8,875 nt of DNA from NCBI GenBank assembly GCA_016838945.1, contig JADLKP010000085.1:1-8875 (forward strand), written 5' to 3'. Source of the stretch: Methanobrevibacter sp. (GTDB lineage: Archaea; Methanobacteriota; Methanobacteria; Methanobacteriales; Methanobacteriaceae). The notes under the pieces were generated by a model. It had not been told where the DNA came from. It saw only the letters and a list, made by a program, of their open reading frames with translations, and searched no databases. Positions 1-5,352 of this stretch are shown piece after piece (positions within the stretch are counted from its first letter, which is position 1; the number at the start of each line of letters is the position of its first letter). Both the position numbers and the translations under genes were made by a program.

Positions 1-23
1 ATATTATAATAAAATATTATACA

Positions 24-134
24 TTTTAAAAACACATTTTTAACAAATGTTTTTAAAACATTTAAAATAGATTTTTTAAAAACACATTTTTAACAAATGT
101 TTTTAAAACATTTAAAATAGATTTTTTAAAAACA
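24..134. repeat. 50-bp tandem repeat, about 2.2 copies, with embedded palindrome
   Basis: Positions 24-84 are identical to 74-134 at an offset of exactly 50 bp, giving two full units and the start of a third that then diverges. Each full unit contains a perfect 19-bp palindrome (AAATGTTTT, one central T, AAAACATTT) at 45-63 and again at 95-113. The degenerate third unit keeps an inverted repeat, AAAACATT at 129-136 and AATGTTTT at 143-150. There is no variable spacer, so this is not a CRISPR array. It lies about 100-200 bp upstream of the DRG gene. It could be an operator array, a transcription end for a gene left of the window, or a simple slippage product. Its role is unknown. Confidence 0.9.
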
Positions 135-153
135 TTATTTGCAATGTTTTAAA

Positions 154-189
154 TTTATTAAAAAATTAATAAAACAATAAATTGTTTTA
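154..189. repeat. Two adjacent AT-rich inverted repeats upstream of the DRG gene
   Basis: The first has 8-bp arms, TTTATTAA at 154-161 and TTAATAAA at 166-173, around four A residues. The second has 9-bp arms, TAAAACAAT at 170-178 and ATTGTTTTA at 181-189, around AA. They overlap by four bases and so could not both form fully in one RNA strand. They may be operator-like sites or chance in nearly pure A+T DNA. The remaining bases up to 222 show no convincing promoter that I can single out. Confidence 0.5.
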
Positions 190-231
190 AATCAATTCTT
201 ATTTCACAATAAATTATTTAATGGGGAGTTT

Positions 232-1326
232 ATGTCTATAGAAGAAAAAATAAAAGCTATTGAAGAGGAAATTCAAAAAACACCTTATAATAAGGCTACT
301 TCTCATCACATTGGTAAATTAAAGGCAAAGATTTCTAAACTTAAGGAAGAGCAAATCAAAAGGAGTAGCGGCGGATCTAAAGGTGAAGGATTCCACATCA
401 AAAAAAGTGGAGATGCTACGGCTGTTTTAGTAGGTTTTCCATCTGTAGGTAAATCTACCTTGCTCAATGAATTGACCAATGCTGAAAGTAAAGTTGGAGC
501 TTATCAATTCACTACTTTGGAAATCATTCCTGGGGTTATGGAATACAATAATGCCCAAATTCAAATTTTTGACATTCCTGGAATCATTACTGGTGCTGCT
601 GGAGGTAAAGGTAGAGGTAAAGAGATTTTGTCAGTGGCAAGAACTGCTGACTTGATTATTGTAGTGTTGGACACTCTCAACCCACAGCATTTGAATGTCA
701 TCTTAAAAGAGCTTGATAATGTAGGTGTAAGACCAAATCAAACAAAGCCTGATGTTAAAATCAAAAAGACACGTAAAGGTGGGGTCAATGTATCAACAAC
801 AGTTCCTTTAACCCATTTGGATGAGAAAACCATCAGGTCAATCATTAATGAGTATGGAATTCACAATGCAGATGTATTGTTTAGGGATGATGTCACCATA
901 GACCAATTCATTGATGTTATTGAAGACAACAAGTCATATGTTCCTATGATGATTCTATTGAATAAGGTGGATTTGGTTGACCTTGATTACTTAAAGGAAC
1001 TTCAAAAGGAAATTCCTGAATTCATACCAATTTCTGCAGATAAGAAACTCAATATCGATGCGCTTAAGGAAGAGATATTTGACCGGGTGGATTTGATAAG
1101 GGTTTACTTGAAACCGCAAGGCAGAAAGGCAGATATGGAAGATCCTTTGGTTATCAGAAGAGGGTCTACAGTTATCGATGCATGTGAGAAACTTCACAGG
1201 GAGTTTGTCAAGAACTTCCGTCATGCTAAGATTTGGGGAACTTCAGTCAAATTCCCAGGTCAGAAGGTAGGGCCTGACCATGTCTTGGAAGATGAGGATG
1301 TTTTGCGTATAATCCTTAAAAAATAA
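232..1326 (+). CDS. DRG-family (developmentally regulated GTP-binding) GTPase with TGS domain
   Basis: This is an Obg/DRG-class translation-associated GTPase, cytoplasmic and expected to bind ribosomes; eukaryotic DRG1/DRG2 associate with translating ribosomes, but the archaeal role is poorly defined. Its 364 residues match the usual DRG length. An N-terminal charged helical segment (about 1-45) precedes the G domain: P-loop GFPSVGKS at 68-75, DIPG at 114-117 (G3), glycine-rich GAAGGKGRGK at 121-130 typical of the Obg/DRG switch region, NKVD at 244-247 (G4) and SAD at 268-270 (G5). A helix-rich insertion lies between G3 and G4. Residues about 289-363 form the TGS domain, with GSTVIDACEKLHREF and the closing LEDEDVLRII. 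The start is set by GGGGAG at 223-228 just before the ATG. Only 16 nt separate it from the kinase gene downstream, so the two are probably cotranscribed. Identification is very secure. Confidence 0.96.
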   Translation: MSIEEKIKAIEEEIQKTPYNKATSHHIGKLKAKISKLKEEQIKRSSGGSKGEGFHIKKSGDATAVLVGFPSVGKSTLLNELTNAESKVGAYQFTTLEIIPGVMEYNNAQIQIFDIPGIITGAAGGKGRGKEILSVARTADLIIVVLDTLNPQHLNVILKELDNVGVRPNQTKPDVKIKKTRKGGVNVSTTVPLTHLDEKTIRSIINEYGIHNADVLFRDDVTIDQFIDVIEDNKSYVPMMILLNKVDLVDLDYLKELQKEIPEFIPISADKKLNIDALKEEIFDRVDLIRVYLKPQGRKADMEDPLVIRRGSTVIDACEKLHREFVKNFRHAKIWGTSVKFPGQKVGPDHVLEDEDVLRIILKK

Positions 1327-1342
1327 TATTGCAGTGTTTTGT

Positions 1343-1927
1343 ATGTCTATTTTAAATGATTTATCCAAAGATACAGTTATTTTCATATCAGGCACTCCAT
1401 GCACTGGCAAAACAACTGTTGCCGCAAACTTAAATGATTATTTATCTCAAAATGGATTCGACTCAAAGCTTATCAAAATCAACGATTTCGCTATTGAAAA
1501 TGATTTGGTTTTAGGTGAAGACCCAGATAAGTTTTATAAGGTCATTGACATTGGTGGATTGAATGAATCTTTGAATGAGGAAATCAATCAAGGTACCGAT
1601 GACATTATTATAGTGGAAGGGCACTTGTCTCACCTTTGTGAAGGTGCAGATAAGATGATTGTGCTCCGCTTAAACCCAATAATTCTTAAAGGCAGACTTG
1701 AGGAAAGGAATTATTCCGCATCTAAGATTCAAGAAAACTTGGAAGCTGAGGCACTTGCAGTCTGTTCTGCTGAAGCTTATGAGATTTATGGCGATGAAGT
1801 CAGTGAAATAGATGGCACTGAAAAATCAATTGAAGAGATACGTGATTTGATATTGGATATTGCAACTGATAATCTGGAATGTCCTGTTGGCTCAATTGAT
1901 TACATGGAATGGCTTTTGAATCAATGA
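1343..1927 (+). CDS. Fap7/AK6-type adenylate kinase (NMP kinase), putative ribosome-assembly factor
   Basis: This is a P-loop NMP kinase of the AK6 (hCINAP/Fap7) family. Members transfer phosphate between ATP and AMP, and yeast Fap7 works in small-subunit rRNA maturation with uS11 (Rps14). Counting from ATG 1343 (194 residues), the Walker A loop GTPCTGKTT is at 17-25; many relatives have Gly where this one has Cys20, which the P-loop pattern allows. The family signature VEGHLSHLC is at 91-99, followed by the strand MIVLRLNP (105-112) and the LID/helix block RLEERNYSASKIQENLEAEAL at about 118-138. In-frame GTG 1334 would add three residues, but Walker A placement favours ATG 1343. The Shine-Dalgarno signal is weak, which fits coupling to the DRG gene 16 nt upstream. 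The pair suggests a ribosome-linked function, by inference. The C-terminal tail DNLECPVGSIDYMEWLLNQ is a typical archaeal extension. Confidence 0.9.
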   Translation: MSILNDLSKDTVIFISGTPCTGKTTVAANLNDYLSQNGFDSKLIKINDFAIENDLVLGEDPDKFYKVIDIGGLNESLNEEINQGTDDIIIVEGHLSHLCEGADKMIVLRLNPIILKGRLEERNYSASKIQENLEAEALAVCSAEAYEIYGDEVSEIDGTEKSIEEIRDLILDIATDNLECPVGSIDYMEWLLNQ

Positions 1928-1930
1928 ATA

Positions 1931-1941
1931 ACTTATAAAAT
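1931..1941 (+). promoter_or_regulatory. Possible TATA element for the TfoX-domain gene
   Basis: ACTTATAAAAT lies about 58 bp before the ATG at 1994. Archaeal transcription usually begins some 25 bp past the TATA centre, which would give a leader of roughly 30 nt. The sequence is a fair match only, and A+T-rich background makes chance matches common. Confidence 0.3.
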
Positions 1942-1993
1942 TATTTAATGGCTCAATGTGCTCATATATTAAATTGAAGATTAAAGTGATTTG

Positions 1994-2311
1994 ATGGCGT
2001 CAAGTAAAGAATATCTGGAATTTGCACTGGAACAACTATCTGATTTAGAGGATATATCCTATCGTGCAATGATGGGAGAATATATCATCTACTATCGTGG
2101 AAAGATTGTCGGTGGCATTTACGATGACCGTTTTCTAGTCAAACCAGTGAAAGCGGCATTGGAGATTATGCCTGATGCAGATATGGAATTACCTTATGAA
2201 GGTGCCAAGGAAATGTTGCTCATTGATGATGTTGATGATAGGGAGTTTCTCTCAGATCTTTTGGAAGCGATGTATGATGAACTTCCAACCCCTAAGAAAA
2301 AACTTAAATAG
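1994..2311 (+). CDS. Stand-alone TfoX N-terminal-domain protein
   Basis: The 105-residue protein consists of little more than a TfoX_N domain. The diagnostic stretch is at residues 23-50: YRAMMGEY, then IIYYRGKIVGG, then IYDDRFLVK, which matches the usual pattern of an aromatic-rich strand, a small-residue turn and a basic strand end. A second conserved block, PYEGAKEMLLID, is at 68-79, and the tail is lysine-rich (KKKLK). In gamma-proteobacteria TfoX/Sxy regulates competence using this domain plus a C-terminal one; the C-terminal domain is absent here, as in many short bacterial and archaeal relatives whose function is unknown. TTG 1991 directly before the ATG could also serve as start, but GTGAT at 1986-1990 suits the ATG. 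The gene stands apart from its neighbours (66 nt upstream, 253 nt downstream) and may be an acquisition from bacteria; that is inference. Confidence 0.85.
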   Translation: MASSKEYLEFALEQLSDLEDISYRAMMGEYIIYYRGKIVGGIYDDRFLVKPVKAALEIMPDADMELPYEGAKEMLLIDDVDDREFLSDLLEAMYDELPTPKKKLK

Positions 2312-2375
2312 GCTATGAAATTAGACTATAAATTTACACTTTTTTAATAATAATTTATATTAATATAATATTTTT

Positions 2376-2394
2376 AGAAAACCTTTTTATATAA
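2376..2394 (+). promoter_or_regulatory. Archaeal BRE/TATA promoter of the RNase P-ribosomal cluster
   Basis: A purine-rich BRE-like stretch ending in AAAACC (2378-2383) abuts the TATA box TTTTTATATAA (2384-2394). This is the best promoter match in the window. The start of transcription would fall near 2415, leaving a leader of about 150 nt before the RNase P gene. Position and strand fit a promoter for the long cluster. Confidence 0.6.
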
Positions 2395-2414
2395 TAAAAA
2401 ACATATCTTATCTT

Positions 2415-2450
2415 AATATTCCTCTTGTACTATTATATTATAGGAATATT
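2415..2450 (+). repeat. Inverted repeat at the predicted 5' end of the cluster mRNA
   Basis: The arms AATATTCCT (2415-2423) and AGGAATATT (2442-2450) are perfect 9-bp complements around an 18-nt loop. The left arm sits where transcription from the TATA box at 2384-2394 is expected to begin, so this could be a DNA operator over the start site or a capping 5' hairpin of the leader. The rest of the gap (2451-2564) holds a 9-bp direct repeat, ATTGCTTTA at 2457-2465 and 2473-2481, and a small inverted repeat, TTTGAT at 2484-2489 with ATCAAA at 2495-2500. Confidence 0.6.
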
Positions 2451-2564
2451 TATTTAATTGCTTTATTTTTACATTGCTTTAAATTTGATTTCTCATCAAA
2501 ATCTACTTTTATTTAGGCAATTAGTTATTTTAAAGAGATTATGTCGTGTATGAGAGGAGTATCT

Positions 2565-2936
2565 ATGGCTAGAGGAAAAAGACCTGATTGGATGATTGAG
2601 ATTGCTCAAGAACGGATGAATATTCTTTTTAATCGTGCAGAAAAGGAATATAAAGAGCATCCTGAAAGATCTCATAGGTATGTTGAGCTTGCTCGAAAGA
2701 TTTCAAAGAAGTATAATACAAAGATTCCTCAAGCTTGGGGACGAAGATATTGTAAAAGCTGTTACAAATTTTTGGTTCCTGGCCATAACTGCACTGTCCG
2801 GCTAATTAATAATGAAATTAATATTTTTTGTGGTGAGTGTGGCCAAATTATGAAAATTCCTTACATCAGGGAAAAAAAGTTAAAAAGGAGAGCTAAAATT
2901 GACTCTTACACTTTCAAAAAAAGAGATTATGAATGA
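2565..2936 (+). CDS. rnp4: Ribonuclease P protein component 4 (Rpp21)
   Basis: This is the archaeal Rpp21/Rpr2 subunit of RNase P, the ribonucleoprotein that removes 5' leaders from pre-tRNA. Rpp21 pairs with Rpp29 on the specificity domain of the RNA. The 123-residue protein has a helical, basic N-terminal half (residues 1-60) with the family pattern RYVELARKIS at 38-47 and a zinc ribbon formed by CKSC (Cys63, Cys66) and CGEC (Cys89, Cys92), ending in a very basic stretch (IREKKLKRRAK, 101-111). Upstream in-frame ATGs at 2541 and 2550 would add non-conserved residues. ATG 2565 is preferred because MARGKRPDW is the normal N-terminus and AGAGGAG at 2553-2559 is at the right distance. It is the first gene of the cluster, and its 3' end overlaps the next gene by 38 nt. 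In Methanothermobacter the homologue (MTH1618, from memory) sits in the same setting. Confidence 0.95.
   Translation: MARGKRPDWMIEIAQERMNILFNRAEKEYKEHPERSHRYVELARKISKKYNTKIPQAWGRRYCKSCYKFLVPGHNCTVRLINNEINIFCGECGQIMKIPYIREKKLKRRAKIDSYTFKKRDYE
2886..2890 (+). promoter_or_regulatory. Ribosome binding site fixing the TTG start of the YhbY-type gene
   Basis: AGGAG lies inside the RNase P gene, eight bases before TTG 2899. No comparable site stands before the in-frame ATG at 2929, so this signal decides the start. Confidence 0.7.
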
Positions 2937-3165
2937 AGCTCGTTCCGCTATGACAATCAATATTGGAAAAGCTGGTGTTAACGACAATGTCATTGAAGAG
3001 ATTAAACGTCAGTTAAAATCCAATCCTATTATCAAATTACGTTTTGCTAAAAATGTAGCAAGAAATAAAGATGATTTAATTAGCAGCATTGTTGAAGGCA
3101 CAAAGGCTCAACTTATTGACGTTAGAGGGAATGTTGCTGTTATTTATAAAAAGCAATCCAATTAG
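2899..3165 (+). CDS. YhbY/CRM-domain RNA-binding protein
   Basis: This single-domain CRM (YhbY) protein has 88 residues, close to the family's usual 85-100. CRM domains bind RNA. Bacterial YhbY associates with pre-50S particles and plant CRM proteins help splice group II introns; archaeal members are presumed ribosome-assembly factors. The typical N-terminus LSKKEIMNEARS leads into the GxxG-type loop GKAG at residues 23-26 (in NIGKAGVND), then the helix VIEEIKRQLKSNPIIKLRF and the C-terminal strand RGNVAVIYKK. TTG 2899 is chosen over ATG 2929 because the conserved first helix begins before the ATG and an AGGAG lies eight bases upstream. It overlaps the RNase P gene by 38 nt in another frame, so translation of the two is probably coupled. 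The pairing suggests shared control of two RNA-binding proteins. Confidence 0.9.
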   Translation: MTLTLSKKEIMNEARSAMTINIGKAGVNDNVIEEIKRQLKSNPIIKLRFAKNVARNKDDLISSIVEGTKAQLIDVRGNVAVIYKKQSN

Positions 3166-3168
3166 ATT

Positions 3169-3205
3169 ACTCACTTAGAGTTACAGACACCAGTCTTAGG
3201 TGAGT
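3169..3205 (+). promoter_or_regulatory. Hairpin between the YhbY gene and S19e
   Basis: ACTCACTTAG (3169-3178) can pair with TTAGGTGAGT (3196-3205) over ten base pairs including two G-U pairs, around a 17-nt loop. Within the loop AGAC (3185-3188) can instead pair with GTCT (3193-3196) in a small ACCA-looped hairpin. CCAGT (3190-3194) can also pair with ACTGG (3213-3217), which would compete with the main stem. It begins four bases after the YhbY stop and ends 42 bases before the S19e start. It could be a processing site, an attenuator or a protein-binding site; none of these is shown. Confidence 0.5.
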
Positions 3206-3247
3206 CAAGATAACTGGATTAGAAACATATTAATTGGAGAAAATTAT

Positions 3248-3688
3248 ATGACAACTGTATTTGATGTTCCTGCAGAGTTATTAATTAATACTGTTGCAGA
3301 TGAATTTAAAGATAATAATGATAAAATCGTTGCCCCTGAATGGACAAAACTTGTTAAAACTGGTGTTCACAAAGAAAGAAAACCAGAAAACATCGACTGG
3401 TGGTATGTAAGATGCGCTTCTATCTTAAGAAGAGTTTATATTGATGGACCAGTTGGAGTAAGAAGTTTAAGAACCTTCTACGGTGGTAAAAAAGATAGAG
3501 GAGTTAACCCTGAAAAATTCAGAAAAGGTAGTGGCTCTATTGTAAGAGTAGCTTTACATCAATTAGAAGATGCAGGTTACGTAGAAAAAGTCGATGCTGG
3601 AAGAATTATTACTCCAGAAGGTAGATCTTTCTTAGATAATACTTCTGCTGAATTAATTAAAGATATTCCAGAACTTTCAAAATATTAG
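3248..3688 (+). CDS. rps19e: Small-subunit ribosomal protein S19e (eS19)
   Basis: eS19 is an archaeal/eukaryotic 30S/40S head protein required for small-subunit maturation. The 146-residue product has full family length. Recognisable blocks are MTTVFDVPAELL at the N-terminus, PEWTKLVKTGVHKERKPEN (30-48), the strongly conserved DWWYVRCASILRRVYIDGPVGV (50-71), the YGGKKDRG loop (78-85), the GSGSIVRVALHQLEDAG helix (94-110) and the closing wing RIITPEGRSFLD (119-130), a winged-helix fold. GTG 3200 lies in the same frame but would add 16 unrelated residues and start inside the hairpin arm, so ATG 3248, preceded by TTGGAGA at 3234-3240, is chosen. Codon use is strongly biased to AGA, TTA and GGT, as expected for a highly expressed gene. 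Confidence 0.97.
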   Translation: MTTVFDVPAELLINTVADEFKDNNDKIVAPEWTKLVKTGVHKERKPENIDWWYVRCASILRRVYIDGPVGVRSLRTFYGGKKDRGVNPEKFRKGSGSIVRVALHQLEDAGYVEKVDAGRIITPEGRSFLDNTSAELIKDIPELSKY

Positions 3689-3704
3689 GTAGAATTAATT
3701 AGAA

Positions 3705-3745
3705 TTGATCATTGGAATATTTTTAAAGGATTATTAAATGATTGA
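3705..3745 (+). repeat. Weak inverted repeat between S19e and PDCD5 genes
   Basis: TTGATCATT (3705-3713) and AATGATTGA (3737-3745) could form nine pairs in RNA, two of them G-U, around a 23-nt loop. In A+T-rich DNA this is close to what chance gives, so it is listed with low confidence. Confidence 0.25.
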
Positions 3746-3782
3746 TTCAATGAAAATAATTTAAATTAATGGGGTTTTTATT

Positions 3783-4148
3783 ATGAGTGAACTTGATGAA
3801 ATACGCAAAAGACGTATGGCTGAATTACAAAAACAAGCAGCTATGAACGCTGACCCACAGCAAATGGCTCAGCAACAATTGGCTGAGCAGCAAGCTGCTC
3901 AGCAAAGACAAGCAGAAATGGAAGCTCAATTAAAACAGGCTATGAAGCAAATTTTGACTCCTGAAGCTCGTGGAAGATTGGATAATCTTAGATTAACCAA
4001 GCCAGAACTCGTTCAAAATATTGAGATTCAACTCTTGCAATCAGCTCAAGCAGGTTCTCTTAGAGGAAAAGTAACTGATGAACAACTTAAAGTTTTGCTT
4101 AAAAATCTTATGGGTCAAAAAAGAGAGATCCATATTACAAGAAGATAA
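3783..4148 (+). CDS. PDCD5-family DNA-binding protein
   Basis: This is the archaeal homologue of human programmed-cell-death protein 5 (TFAR19), a small triple-helix-bundle protein reported to bind nucleic acid; its archaeal role is unsettled. The Methanothermobacter homologue (MTH1615, from memory) has a solved structure and lies in the same cluster. The 121-residue protein has a basic start (EIRKRRMAELQKQ, 6-18), a Gln/Ala-rich helix (about 15-56), then the conserved core ILTPEARGRLDNLRLTKPELVQNIEIQLL (57-85), an SAQAGSLRGKVTDEQLKVLL helix pair (87-106) and the signature basic tail KREIHITRR (113-121). ATG 3783 follows GGGGT at 3773-3777. The Gln-rich segment is disordered or a single exposed helix in relatives. 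Its presence among ribosomal genes suggests a translation or RNA role rather than a death pathway; that is inference. Confidence 0.95.
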   Translation: MSELDEIRKRRMAELQKQAAMNADPQQMAQQQLAEQQAAQQRQAEMEAQLKQAMKQILTPEARGRLDNLRLTKPELVQNIEIQLLQSAQAGSLRGKVTDEQLKVLLKNLMGQKREIHITRR

Positions 4149-4193
4149 TTGGCTTTTAGTTTTCAAATACTTCTAAATATCAACTTTGATAAA

Positions 4194-4778
4194 ATGAAAG
4201 CTTGTGTTCTTTATAGTGGTGGCAAAGACAGTTCATTGATGGGAATCATTCTCGATCAATTAGGTTTTGATGTTGAACTTGTTACTGCTAACTTCGGTGT
4301 TTATGATTCATATCATCCAGCAGCAAAATCTGCACAGTCCATTGGCTTGAAACATAAAGTTTTAGACTTGGACATTTCCATATTGGAAACGGCTGTGGAT
4401 ATGATTATGGAAGATGGATTTCCTAATGATGGAATAAAGTATCTCCATGAAGCTGTTGTTGAGGAAGTGGCAAATCATTATGATCTTGTTGCTGACGGTA
4501 CAAGAAGAGATGACAAGACTCCGAAACTCAATAGGAATCAAATAAGGAGCTTGGAAGATAGAAAAGATGTCCAATATATGAATTTGGATAGTTTTGGCTA
4601 TAAGACCATCAAATATCTTGTAGGCAATCTTTTTGAATTGAAGCATGAGAAAAGCAATAAGGATACAAGTTCTGACTATGAAGTTGAAATCCGCTCATTG
4701 ATTGATAAGAAAGGAGGAAACTCTTCTGAAATTTTTCCAGAACATTATCAGACCAATGTTATTGGCTTAAAGCAATGA
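4194..4778 (+). CDS. PP-loop (adenine nucleotide alpha hydrolase-like) ATPase of unknown substrate
   Basis: The 194-residue protein begins almost directly with the PP-loop SGGKDSS (residues 8-14), which binds ATP pyrophosphate in enzymes that adenylate a substrate, such as tRNA thiolases, tRNA-lysidine synthase and GMP synthetase. Further on are TANFGVYDSY (31-40), a conserved DGTRRDD (101-107), IRSLEDRKDVQY (117-128) and a C-terminal FPEHYQTNVIG block (181-191). The RxDD and SLEDR blocks suggest a complete catalytic domain without an added RNA-binding domain. I know this as a conserved archaeal family without an assigned reaction. ATG 4194 is chosen over TTG 4149 because relatives start at KACVLYSGGKD; the intervening 15 residues are non-conserved. 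The gene follows PDCD5 closely (45 nt) and precedes L39e, as in other Methanobacteriales. A role in RNA or translation-factor modification is plausible, from context only. Confidence 0.85.
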   Translation: MKACVLYSGGKDSSLMGIILDQLGFDVELVTANFGVYDSYHPAAKSAQSIGLKHKVLDLDISILETAVDMIMEDGFPNDGIKYLHEAVVEEVANHYDLVADGTRRDDKTPKLNRNQIRSLEDRKDVQYMNLDSFGYKTIKYLVGNLFELKHEKSNKDTSSDYEVEIRSLIDKKGGNSSEIFPEHYQTNVIGLKQ

Positions 4779-4859
4779 ATGATTCTTGTTCAAGTTGATT
4801 ATTAATATTAATTAAATTATTTTTCAAAATATCAAATTTATTATATTCGCGGTGAAAAA

Positions 4860-5015
4860 ATGAGTAGAAATAAACCATTAGCTAAAAAATTAAGAATGGC
4901 TAAAGCTAATAAACAAAACAGAAGAATCCCTATTTGGGCTTATTCTAAAACTCAACGTAAATTAAGATACAGACCTAAACCTAGACATTGGAGAAGAAAT
5001 GATCTCAAAATATAG
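4860..5015 (+). CDS. rpl39e: Large-subunit ribosomal protein L39e (eL39)
   Basis: This tiny gene encodes 51 residues, exactly the usual size of eL39, a basic protein lining the peptide exit tunnel of archaeal and eukaryotic ribosomes. The protein starts MSRNKPLAKKLRMAKANKQN and continues with the hallmark RRIPIWAYSKTQRKLRYRPK (21-40) and the ending PRHWRRNDLKI, rich in Arg, Lys and Trp/Tyr. GGTGA at 4851-4855 is a clear ribosome binding site. The stop is followed 11 nt later by L31e, an arrangement conserved across archaea. Codon use is strongly biased to AGA and AAA. The 81-nt gap before it contains A+T-rich DNA but no promoter I can support. Confidence 0.97.
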   Translation: MSRNKPLAKKLRMAKANKQNRRIPIWAYSKTQRKLRYRPKPRHWRRNDLKI

Positions 5016-5026
5016 GGGTGTTTAAT

Positions 5027-5287
5027 ATGGCAGAAGAATTAGAAAGAACTTATGTTATTCCACTTAGAAAAGTTAAAAACGTTAAAAGAACTATCAGAGC
5101 TCCTAGAGCTATCAGAGAAGTTCAAAACTTTTTAATGAAACATATGAAAGCTGAAGAAGTTAAACTTGACGCTTCTATAAATGAATTTATTTGGGAAAGA
5201 GGAATTCAAAAAATTCCATCCAAAGTAAAAGTAAACGCTGTAAAAGATGAAGAAGGTGTTGTTAAAGCAACTTTAGCAGAAAACTAA
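5027..5287 (+). CDS. rpl31e: Large-subunit ribosomal protein L31e (eL31)
   Basis: eL31 is a protein of the 50S/60S surface near the tunnel exit, where targeting and folding factors dock. The 86-residue product has family length. The N-terminal strand ELERTYVIPLRKVKNVKRTIRAPRA is followed by the helix IREVQNFLMKHMKAEEVKLDASINEFIWERGIQKIPSKVKVNA, with the signature WxRGIQKIP at about residues 54-62, then a short acidic C-terminal end. GTG 5018 in the same frame is part of the ribosome binding site AGGGGTG (5014-5020), so ATG 5027 is the start. Just 11 nt separate it from L39e, so the two must be cotranscribed. Confidence 0.97.
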   Translation: MAEELERTYVIPLRKVKNVKRTIRAPRAIREVQNFLMKHMKAEEVKLDASINEFIWERGIQKIPSKVKVNAVKDEEGVVKATLAEN

Positions 5288-5340
5288 TTTTGCTATGGCT
5301 ATATTTAATCATCTTTTCAATCTATTAAGTTAAAATATCT

Positions 5341-5352
5341 TATAATTTATAT
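5341..5352 (+). promoter_or_regulatory. Possible internal TATA element before aIF6
   Basis: TATAATTTATAT lies about 65 bp before the aIF6 ATG, which would give a leader near 40 nt. The 125-bp gap from L31e allows a separate promoter. The match is moderate and the background is very A+T rich. Confidence 0.3.

Noticed and set aside
24..134. CRISPR array
   Set aside because: The copies are contiguous with no variable spacers, and no cas gene is nearby.
991..1224. Minus-strand frame opposite the DRG gene
   Set aside because: It is fully covered by the conserved C-terminal part of the GTPase and shows no family features. The same reasoning applies to the minus-strand frames at 4362-4646, 5449-5631, 5817-6029, 6537-6803, 7365-7604 and 8386-8604.
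1334..1342. GTG start three codons upstream for the adenylate kinase
   Set aside because: It adds Met-Phe-Cys only, lacks a better ribosome binding site, and ATG 1343 gives the normal distance to the Walker A loop.
3200..3247. Upstream GTG start for S19e
   Set aside because: It would add 16 residues not typical of eS19, and it starts inside a hairpin arm; ATG 3248 has the proper ribosome binding site and N-terminus.
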